Source: Kaustia mangrovi
GTDB lineage: Bacteria > Pseudomonadota > Alphaproteobacteria > Rhizobiales > Im1
DNA length: 64,000 nt
Assembly (NCBI RefSeq): GCF_015482775.1
Contig: NZ_CP058214.1
Span: 4,144,501 to 4,208,500 of the forward strand
Direction: 5' to 3'
Shown here: positions 58,093 to 64,000 of the stretch, piece by piece
Position numbering within the stretch: position 1 is the first letter of the stretch
How the letters are laid out: each line of letters starts with the position of its first letter
The notes under the pieces: generated by a model
The model's input: only the letters and a program-made list of their open reading frames with translations
Databases searched by the model: none
Told to the model about the DNA's origin: nothing
Position numbers and translations under genes: made by a program

Positions 58093-58842
58093 ATGAGAAT
58101 GGGTATGGCGTCGAGAATTTCCGGAACACTTGCGTATATGGCGATGTTTGCGGCCGCGATGACCGTCGGCAGCGCGGGCGCATCCGCGGCAGATCTGTTC
58201 GTGCCGCCTCCTGCGGAGGAGGCGGTTGTTCCTGCGCCGCCCATGGACACAACCTATGACTGGTCGGGTGTCTATCTTGGCGGACATGCCGGCTGGGGCT
58301 GGATGGACGCCAAGATGAGAAACGAGACGGTCGGCACCCACAAGCTGGACGCCGACAGCTTCGTCGGCGGTGTGCTCGGCGGTGTCAGCTTCCAGTCCGG
58401 AAATGTCGTCTATGGCCTCGAGGGCGACGTGACCTGGGGTAGCTTGAGCAGCCCATACAAGGCTCTCTGCGAGACGCCATGCGCCCCGGCGTTCGAGGAG
58501 TCCTTCCGGGTCGGCCCGATCGGCACCATTCGGGGGCGCGTGGGCTATGCGGCGAATCGGACGCTGTTCTTCGTGACCGCCGGTCTCGGTATCGCGGACG
58601 CCAGAGCCAAGCTCCGCCGCGATCCGGACAGCGCCCGCGACAGCCGCGTTCACTATGGCGTCGTGGTCGGAGCCGGCATTGAATATGCGGTCACCGACAC
58701 CGTCCTTCTGCGCGGCGAGTATCTCTACGGCAATTACGGGAAGAAAACCTACAGGTGGCCGAACGCCGCCGACCGGATCGATTTCGAGACCAATACCGTG
58801 CGGGCGGCTGTCTCGTTCAAGCTCGATCCGTTCCTCTTCTGA
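58093..58842 (+). CDS. Outer-membrane beta-barrel protein (Omp25/Omp31-like)
   Basis: The 249-residue precursor has a signal peptide ending near ASAADL (residues 1-33) and an eight-stranded barrel pattern of alternating hydrophobic residues. Family marks are YDWSGVYLGGHAGWGWMDA, VVYGLEGDVTWG, GRVGYAANRTLFFVTAGLG and a C-terminal phenylalanine (FKLDPFLF) for barrel assembly. Members are abundant porin-like or structural proteins in Hyphomicrobiales. A GAGGG precedes the ATG at 58093. Codon use is less GC-extreme than in its neighbours, and a hairpin follows the gene. Confidence 0.9.
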   Translation: MRMGMASRISGTLAYMAMFAAAMTVGSAGASAADLFVPPPAEEAVVPAPPMDTTYDWSGVYLGGHAGWGWMDAKMRNETVGTHKLDADSFVGGVLGGVSFQSGNVVYGLEGDVTWGSLSSPYKALCETPCAPAFEESFRVGPIGTIRGRVGYAANRTLFFVTAGLGIADARAKLRRDPDSARDSRVHYGVVVGAGIEYAVTDTVLLRGEYLYGNYGKKTYRWPNAADRIDFETNTVRAAVSFKLDPFLF

Positions 58843-58855
58843 CGCGGCTGCCGGC

Positions 58856-58878
58856 GAGCCCCTGTCCTGCCGGGGCTC
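58856..58878 (+). terminator. Hairpin after the outer-membrane protein gene
   Basis: A 7-bp stem GAGCCCC / GGGGCTC with a 9-base loop lies 14 bases past the stop. There is no T-run. Confidence 0.5.
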
Positions 58879-58952
58879 TCTCGGCCGGGCGGCTCCGGGC
58901 CTGGAGGGAAGGGATTTACAGGCCGGGGCGGCGGCTCTATGGTCCGGCCATC

Positions 58953-58977
58953 CGGTGCCCCGAGGGGCACCGTTTTT
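58953..58977 (+). terminator. Rho-independent terminator upstream of prfB
   Basis: An 8-bp stem CGGTGCCC / GGGCACCG with a 4-base loop is followed directly by TTTTT. It ends transcription from the outer-membrane protein gene 36 bases before prfB, so either prfB starts close by or the hairpin acts as an attenuator. Confidence 0.8.
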
Positions 58978-59012
58978 CCCTTGCGGCCATTCCGAGGAGT
59001 GACGAGCCGACC

Positions 59013-60153
59013 ATGCGCGCGGAAGTGCAGTCTGTCATCGACGACATCAAGCAGTCTCTCGGACTGCTGAGGAGGCATCTTTGACTGGGATAACGCTCTC
59101 AGACGCCTCGACGAACTGAACTCCCTGGCGGAGGACCCGTCCCTCTGGGACGATCCGCAGGCCGCCCAGTCCATGATGCGCGAGCGCCAGAAGCTCGATG
59201 ATCAGATCGGCGTCTGCCGGGAGCTCGAGCAGGGGCTCAGCGACAATATCGAGCTGATCGAGCTCGGCGAGGCCGACGGCGACGAGGATATCGTCGCGGA
59301 GGCGGAGGCCGCGCTGAAGGCTCTGCGCACGAAGGCCGGCAAGCACGAGCTCGAGGCGCTGCTGTCCGGCGAGGCCGACGCCAACGACACCTATGTGGAG
59401 ATCCACGCGGGCGCGGGCGGAACGGAAAGCCAAGATTGGACGGAGATGCTCACGCGCATGTATATGCGCTGGGCGGAGTCCAAGGGCTACAAGGTGGAGG
59501 TGATGGAGATCCATCCGGGCGAGGAGGCGGGTTACAAGTCCGCGACCCTGCTCGTGAAGGGCCACAACGCCTATGGCTGGCTGAAGACCGAATCGGGCGT
59601 GCATCGCCTGGTGCGCATCTCGCCCTTCGATTCCAATGCCCGCCGGCACACCTCCTTCTCCTCCGTCTGGGTCTATCCGGTGATCGACGATTCGATCGAG
59701 ATCGACGTCGCCGACAAGGATGTGCGCATCGACACCTACCGCGCCTCCGGTGCTGGCGGACAGCACGTCAACACCACCGACAGCGCGGTGCGCATCACCC
59801 ATATTCCCACCGGCATCGTCGTGCAGTGCCAGAACGAGCGCTCCCAGCACAAGAACCGGGCCACCGCCTGGTCGATGCTGCGCGCCCGCCTCTACGAGCT
59901 GGAGCTCCAGAAGCGCGAGGAGGAGGCCCAGGCCGAGGCCGCCCAGAAGACGGATATCGGCTGGGGCCACCAGATCCGCTCCTATGTGCTGCAGCCCTAC
60001 CAGCTCGTGAAGGATCTGCGCACGGGCGTGGAGAGCACGAGCCCGCAGGCCGTTCTCGACGGCGGCATCGACGCGTTCCTGGAGGCCTCGCTCGCCCAGC
60101 GCGTCCATGGCGGCGAAGGCGGGGAAACCGCCCAGCCGGCCAATGGCGGCTAG
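59013..60153 (+). CDS. prfB: Peptide chain release factor 2 with programmed +1 frameshift
   Basis: RF2 ends translation at UGA and UAA. The gene is split into two frames: codons 1-23 (59013-59081) end at an in-frame TGA (59082-59084), and reading resumes one base later (59083-60153). Joined, the product has 379 residues, normal for RF2. The frameshift site is AGGAGG-CAT-CTT-TGA-C. The stop-recognition motif SPF is in [12 protein letters not shown], and the catalytic GGQ in [10 protein letters not shown]. Low RF2 slows termination at the internal TGA and favours the shift, an autoregulatory loop known from other bacteria. Confidence 0.96.
59070..59085 (+). promoter_or_regulatory. Programmed +1 frameshift site in prfB
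   Basis: AGGAGG (59070-59075) is an internal Shine-Dalgarno-like stimulator, three bases before the slippery CTT (59079-59081), followed by TGA C. Spacing is identical to the well-studied E. coli prfB site. Confidence 0.95.
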
Positions 60154-60243
60154 ATGTGAGCTCTTCAGCTCGTTTCGGTCAGGACCGGCTGTCTCGCGGG
60201 ACGTATCCGCTCAAGGGTCACGGGGAAAATCGGGATCGGGCGC

Positions 60244-60744
60244 CTATTCCGCAGCGCCCGACGAGCCGGGGCGCAGCAGGCCGGCCGGCCTGAACCGGCG
60301 GTCGTCGAGTGGCTCGGCCGGCTGGTCGTCATAGAGCAGCGGGCGCGACGGCTCGTCCGCGCCATATTGCTCCAGCGGATTGTCGGCCCTGTGGATATTG
60401 CCCTCCACGAAAGCGCCGTTCTCGATCGAGATGGTCTCGTGGATCACGTCGCCCTCGACATGGGCGCCGGAGAAAATGTGGACGTGAATGCCGCGTATGG
60501 GGCCGATGATGCGGCCGCGCACCACCACCTCCTCGGCGATGACCTCGCCATGGACGATGCCGCGGGCATCGACCACCAGCGCGCCGGCGCGCACGTCGCC
60601 ATGGATCGTGCCGTCGATCTGGAGCTCGCCCGCCGTCATGACCTTGCCCTCGATGACGACCTCGGAGGTCAGGATCGAGGGGCCGACGCGCGGATCCCGT
60701 CCGGCCGGGTGCTCAGTCCGCTTCTGCTTGCGTTTGAAGAACAT
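60244..60744 (-). CDS. Bactofilin (polymer-forming cytoskeletal protein)
   Basis: Bactofilins form filaments that place wall enzymes. The 166-residue product has a short basic N-terminus (FFKRKQKRTEH), a right-handed beta-helix core about residues 25-125 with repeated six-residue turns (VVIEGKVMTAGELQIDGTIH and VIAEEVVVRGRIIGP), and a proline-rich tail. The start at 60744 overlaps the end of the M23 peptidase gene by 32 bp. Pairing of a bactofilin with an M23 (LmdC-type) peptidase recurs in bacteria and suggests joint control of local wall remodelling. Confidence 0.9.
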   Translation of the reverse strand: MFFKRKQKRTEHPAGRDPRVGPSILTSEVVIEGKVMTAGELQIDGTIHGDVRAGALVVDARGIVHGEVIAEEVVVRGRIIGPIRGIHVHIFSGAHVEGDVIHETISIENGAFVEGNIHRADNPLEQYGADEPSRPLLYDDQPAEPLDDRRFRPAGLLRPGSSGAAE

Positions 60745-61987
60745 GACGCGCTTGCCAAAACCGCTTGGGATCGACCGGCCGCCCCTCAAGGCGGGTTTCG
60801 TAATGGAGATGCGGACCTGTGCTGCGGCCCGAACTGCCCACGCGGCCGATGACGTCTCCCCTGTTGACGTACTGGCCTTCATCGACCGCGATCTCGCCGA
60901 GATGAGCATATCGGGTCGCGATGCCGTTGTCATGGCGGATCTCGACCATACGCCCATAGGCGCCCTTCCAGCCAGCCGTGACGATCCTGCCGGAGGCGGT
61001 CGCGAGAATGGCGTTGCCGTCCAGGGCCTTCATGTCGATACCGGTATGCATCGCCTCGACCTTGCGGAACGGATCGTCGCGCGTGCCGAAGTCGCTGGTG
61101 ATCCGGAACGTGGCGAGGGGGTCGGCGATGGGCATGCGCGTAATGGCCTGCTTCAGCTTCTCGACCGCCTCCATGCTCTTGCCGACCGTGCTCATGCGCT
61201 GCACGAGCTCGTCGTCGCCGAGGTCGATGGCGGACGGCGCGACGAACGGCCCGCCGACATTCTCGGGCAGATGGCGCCGGGACCGTTCCAGGACGGCGTC
61301 CGGGTCGAGGCCGACCTTGGACACTGCGGTTTCCACCGTCTCCAGCCGGCTGGCCGCGGCGGTCTCCACCCTGTCGAGCAGGGCATGCTGCATCCGGTCG
61401 AAGGAGGTAAGGAGCGCGCGCATCTCCTCAAGCGGCAGATCGGCGTCGGCGGCCTTGCGGAACGCCTCCTGGAACCGGGACCGGAAGGCGGGCAGGTCGA
61501 GCGTGCCCTGCTTGCCGGGCTCCGCGTCCGCCGCGCCGTCGCTGTCGTCCATGTCGTCGGCGTCCCCGGCCACGCTCGCCGGCTGCCATTGCTGGCTGAA
61601 GAACAGCTCCAGCTTGCGGTGGCGGGCGACCAGCGCCTCGTAGTCCTCGCGCAGCGCATCCACCTTGTCGAGATAGGCGTTCTGGTCGAGCAGCATGCGC
61701 CCGTTGAGCTTGCCGACGGTGCCGCGTAATGCGGCGATGCGCGCGTCATAGGCGGCGCGGAGTCCGGCGACGCGCTGTTCGGTCAGCACGACGCTCGCCG
61801 TCGCATAGGCGAGCCAGCCGAGAAGGCCGACGAGACACGACAGTGCCGCGATCTGCGTCCACGGCTTGAGGGTCACATAGCGGATATGCCCCTCGCTGCG
61901 CAGATAGATCTGGCGCTCGCGGAACAGCCGGCGGCGTGCCGATGCCGGCGTCCGGCTCCGTGATGCATGCTTGTTACGACGTCGCAT
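60713..61987 (-). CDS. M23-family peptidoglycan endopeptidase (LmdC-like)
   Basis: The 424-residue protein has a basic cytoplasmic N-terminus, one membrane helix (about 46-66, IAALSCLVGLLGWLAYATAS), a long coiled-coil/helical periplasmic part and a C-terminal LytM domain with zinc ligands in MHTGIDMKA and HLHYE. TRYAHLGEI is also conserved. The start at 61987 has AGGA upstream; the longer frame lacks one. The promoter at 62080-62108 should drive it together with bactofilin. Confidence 0.92.
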   Translation of the reverse strand: MRRRNKHASRSRTPASARRRLFRERQIYLRSEGHIRYVTLKPWTQIAALSCLVGLLGWLAYATASVVLTEQRVAGLRAAYDARIAALRGTVGKLNGRMLLDQNAYLDKVDALREDYEALVARHRKLELFFSQQWQPASVAGDADDMDDSDGAADAEPGKQGTLDLPAFRSRFQEAFRKAADADLPLEEMRALLTSFDRMQHALLDRVETAAASRLETVETAVSKVGLDPDAVLERSRRHLPENVGGPFVAPSAIDLGDDELVQRMSTVGKSMEAVEKLKQAITRMPIADPLATFRITSDFGTRDDPFRKVEAMHTGIDMKALDGNAILATASGRIVTAGWKGAYGRMVEIRHDNGIATRYAHLGEIAVDEGQYVNRGDVIGRVGSSGRSTGPHLHYETRLEGRPVDPKRFWQARHVLQTQAEAD

Positions 61988-62069
61988 GTCGTCCTGGATG
62001 ATCGTGCACCCCCGAGGGAGACGAGCCCCGCCCCGATGTCCGTATCCGCCTCCGCTGGCGCGGAAGCTC

Positions 62070-62077
62070 ATGGTTAA
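62070..62077 (-). promoter_or_regulatory. CtrA half-site at the M23/bactofilin promoter
   Basis: TTAACCAT on the minus strand is a perfect copy of the CtrA half-site consensus, placed at the predicted transcription start. Confidence 0.55.
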
Positions 62078-62079
62078 CA

Positions 62080-62108
62080 CTTATACAAGCGGCAGAAGGG
62101 CTTGTCAC
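62080..62108 (-). promoter_or_regulatory. Promoter of the M23 peptidase/bactofilin unit
   Basis: On the minus strand, -35 GTGACA (62108-62103), a 17-bp spacer and -10 TATAAG (62085-62080); each hexamer matches five of six consensus bases. It lies at the end of the DUF455 gene's downstream gap. Confidence 0.65.
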
Positions 62109-62137
62109 CCGTATGCGGTCTGCCTCGGAGCGCCGGG

Positions 62138-62977
62138 TCAGGTGGGCGACATCACCCCGACGAGGGGTTTGTAGAAACCCGGCACGAGGCCGGCCTCGGC
62201 GCGGGCGCGGTCGTTGAAGGGCGGCTTGATCCGGCCCTTGAAATGGCGCTGCACGAGGCGCTGGAACTCGGGCTCCGGCGGCAGCCCCTCGCGGGCGCAC
62301 AGGAACCGGAACCACTTCACGCCGAAGGCCACATGGGTTTTCTCGTCGCGATAGATAATCTCAAGAATTCCGGCCGTTTCCGCATCCCCCGCCTCGTGCA
62401 TCCGGTCGATCATGGAGGGCGTGACGTCGAGCCCGCGCGCTTCCAGCACCATCGGCACGATGGCGACCCGGGCGAGCAGTGAGTGGCCGGTATCCTGCGC
62501 GGTCTGCCACAGCCCGTCATGGGCGGGCAGGTCGCCATAGGCGCCGCCGAGCTCCGCGAGCCGCCGGTCGAGGAGGGCGAAATGCCGCGCCTCCTCCGCG
62601 CCGACGCGCACCCAGTCGTCGAGGAAGGAGTGCGGCATGGGCGCATCGAAGAAGCGCGCGATGAGGTCCCAGGTGAGATCCACCGCATTGAGCTCGATAT
62701 GGGCGAGCGCGTGGACCATGGCGAACCGGCCGCGCCCGCCCGATGTGGAGCGCTTCGGCATGTCCCGCGGCGCAAGGAGCTCGGGCCGGTCGGGGCGCCC
62801 GGGCCGGTCGGGCAGGGACGGCATGCCGGCGCGCACGCCCCGCGACAGCCGCCTGGCGCGCCAGGCCTTGGCGGCCTCGCGGGCCAGGCGGACCTTCTCC
62901 GCCGGCTCCGCGGCCTCCACGACGAGGCGGGCAGCCTCGGCGAGCGAGCGCGGCGCAGTCGGGCCGTCTGCCGCCAT
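62138..62977 (-). CDS. DUF455 ferritin-like protein
   Basis: The 279-residue protein belongs to DUF455, a family with a ferritin-like four-helix bundle. Likely di-iron ligands are the glutamates and histidines in HIELNAVDLTWD, GAEEARHFALL and DEKTHVAFGVKW. The function is unknown; some relatives act in tRNA hydroxylation. ATG at 62977 is taken as start, but a GTG at 62986 overlapping the bcp stop (GTGA) is equally possible. Either way the gene is tightly linked to bcp upstream. Confidence 0.83.
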   Translation of the reverse strand: MAADGPTAPRSLAEAARLVVEAAEPAEKVRLAREAAKAWRARRLSRGVRAGMPSLPDRPGRPDRPELLAPRDMPKRSTSGGRGRFAMVHALAHIELNAVDLTWDLIARFFDAPMPHSFLDDWVRVGAEEARHFALLDRRLAELGGAYGDLPAHDGLWQTAQDTGHSLLARVAIVPMVLEARGLDVTPSMIDRMHEAGDAETAGILEIIYRDEKTHVAFGVKWFRFLCAREGLPPEPEFQRLVQRHFKGRIKPPFNDRARAEAGLVPGFYKPLVGVMSPT

Positions 62978-62982
62978 GGCGG

Positions 62983-63453
62983 TCACCCGAGCGCCCTTGC
63001 CGCCTCGAGCACCTCCTCGGCATGGCCGGCAACCTTCACCTTGCGCCAGATGCGCGCGATCCGCCCGTCGCGGCCGATCAGGAAGGTCGACCGGTCGATG
63101 CCCATATATTTGCGCCCGTACATGCTCTTCTCGACCCATACGCCATAGGCCTCGATCGCGGCGCGGTTCTCGTCGGAGGCCAGCGTGACGGCGAGCGCGT
63201 GCTTGGCCTTGAACTTGTCGTGCCTGGCGACGGAATCGGCGGAAATGCCGATGATGTCCGTCTCCGCCTCGTCGAAGGCACCCTTGAGGCCGGTGAAGGC
63301 GATGGCCTCCTTCGTGCACCCGCTGGTGTCGTCCTTCGGGTAGAAATAGACGACGGCCTTGCGGCCCTTCACGGCGGACAGCGAGGCGTTGCCGCCACTG
63401 TCCGTCGGCAGCGAGAAATCCGGCGCCATGTCGCCTTCCTTCAGTGTGCTCAT
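62983..63453 (-). CDS. bcp: Thioredoxin-dependent peroxiredoxin (Bcp/PrxQ)
   Basis: The enzyme reduces hydrogen peroxide and organic peroxides. The 156-residue protein has the thioredoxin-like fold with FSLPTDSGGNASLS and the peroxidatic cysteine in DDTSGCTKEAIAF. The resolving cysteine found five residues later in typical two-cysteine Bcp is absent, so this is a one-Cys form. The ATG at 63453 has AAGGATG upstream. The DUF455 gene follows with little or no gap. Confidence 0.94.
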   Translation of the reverse strand: MSTLKEGDMAPDFSLPTDSGGNASLSAVKGRKAVVYFYPKDDTSGCTKEAIAFTGLKGAFDEAETDIIGISADSVARHDKFKAKHALAVTLASDENRAAIEAYGVWVEKSMYGRKYMGIDRSTFLIGRDGRIARIWRKVKVAGHAEEVLEAARALG

Positions 63454-63696
63454 GGTTTGGTCATCCTTTCGTCCCAATTTTGGTGAAATGAGCGGTTTTG
63501 GGGCATGCCGAGTTGTGTTGGCGCAAAGCGGATGTACACTGATCTCTCAGATTCTGAACGAGGATCGGTGTCGGTTATCCGAACAGGGCCCTGAATCACC
63601 ATGGAGTTTGGCCCGGCCGTTTCGCCCGGTGCAAGAGGTATCCGGGGTGGAGGGGCCGTTCGGGCGGTCGTACGCCTGTCATAGACCTTTGCGGAT

Positions 63697-64000
63697 TTGC
63701 GTAGAAAGCTGACGAGGCTGGGGTTGTTTTCGCTGGGCGGCGTGCTGCTGCTGGCCGGTGTGCTTGCGCTCGCCATCCTGTGGCGGCTGTCCATGGGGCC
63801 GATCTCGCTCGGTTTCATGAGCGGCCCGGTGGAGCAGATCGTCAATGCCGGGCTGAGCGGCATGCGCGTGGAGTTCAGCGACGTCGTCGTCGAACGCGAG
63901 GACGGCAACGGGCCGCCGACAGTGCGTTTCCGCCATGTCCGGCTGGTCGACGAGGGCAACCGGCTCATTGCACGAGCGCCCCGAGCGACCGTCGAGATCG
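63697..64000 (+). CDS. AsmA/YhdP-like protein (3' part outside the window)
   Basis: An open frame runs from a stop at 63682-63684 through the window edge. With a TTG start at 63697 it begins MRRKLTRLGLF, then a membrane helix (LGGVLLLAGVLALAILWRLS) and the motif SMGPISLGFMSGPVEQIVNA typical of large AsmA/YhdP-like (DUF3971) proteins of the alphaproteobacteria. Such proteins bridge inner and outer membrane and take part in lipid transport. Only about 100 residues are visible. The exact start is uncertain, and no strong ribosome site is seen. Confidence 0.75.
   Translation, partial: MRRKLTRLGLFSLGGVLLLAGVLALAILWRLSMGPISLGFMSGPVEQIVNAGLSGMRVEFSDVVVEREDGNGPPTVRFRHVRLVDEGNRLIARAPRATVEI

Noticed and set aside
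1-64000. tRNA genes, CRISPR arrays, prophage or transposase genes
   Set aside because: I looked in all gaps for tRNA T-loop motifs, regularly spaced repeats and transposase motifs and saw none.

Overview
The window is a 64 kb stretch of a GC-rich alphaproteobacterial chromosome. Gene orders known to me from the Hyphomicrobiales (Rhizobiales) recur here: pepA...holC...ABC-F-ndk, ppk-ppx-rnd-aspS, dsbA-aroQ-accB-accC-aat, NDUFA12-mlaD-DUF2155, rne-amiC-PBP1A-prfB and an M23 peptidase-bactofilin pair. Genus cannot be decided from the sequence. Nearly all DNA is coding. I see no rRNA, tRNA, CRISPR array, phage, integrase or insertion sequence.

Layout. 1-4578: the end of a biotin ECF transporter operon (bioM, bioN, bioY) coupled by short stop/start overlaps to an acyl-CoA ligase and a divergent thiolase that carries an in-frame palindromic repeat. 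4679-14052: pepA, a UspA protein with a BCCT osmolyte transporter, holC, a DUF1737 gene, a divergent crotonase/SDR pair, an ABC-F ATPase and ndk. 14183-17650: a lytic transglycosylase and a stand-alone molybdopterin oxidoreductase. 17739-29818: polyphosphate kinase and exopolyphosphatase, RNase D, an MFS transporter, AspRS, a glycosyltransferase and a malic enzyme fused to a phosphotransacetylase-like domain. 30027-33954: polyamine genes speH and speE, an L,D-transpeptidase, an MBL-fold hydrolase and a ceramidase-family membrane protein. 34032-42689: B12-dependent ribonucleotide reductase nrdJ, with its likely NrdR-controlled promoter, divergent from NDUFA12-mlaD-methyltransferase-DUF2155-parE. 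42739-42909: a repeat cluster. 42983-48458 (minus): aat, accC, accB, aroQ, a DsbA-like protein and an M48 protease. 48735-60153: an aminotransferase, RNase E, amidase, PBP1A, an outer-membrane protein and prfB with a programmed frameshift. 60244-63453 (minus): bactofilin, an M23 peptidase, a DUF455 protein and Bcp. From 63697 to the edge: the start of an AsmA/YhdP-like gene.

Themes. Cell envelope construction and remodelling recur (MltB-like enzyme, YkuD, amidase, PBP1A, M23 peptidase with bactofilin, MlaD, outer-membrane beta-barrel). A second theme is biotin use: uptake at the left end and the biotin-carrying acetyl-CoA carboxylase subunits in the middle. A third is cell-cycle-linked control: NrdR boxes with a DnaA box and a CtrA-like site at nrdJ, and a perfect CtrA half-site at the M23/bactofilin promoter.

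I found no wholly new system. The observations most worth a second look are the 99-nt palindromic repeat inside a thiolase that has also lost catalytic residues, the ligase/thiolase pair coupled to biotin uptake, the perfect 27-bp inverted repeat with 17-bp tandem copies at a likely synteny break, the nrdJ control region, and the prfB frameshift site.
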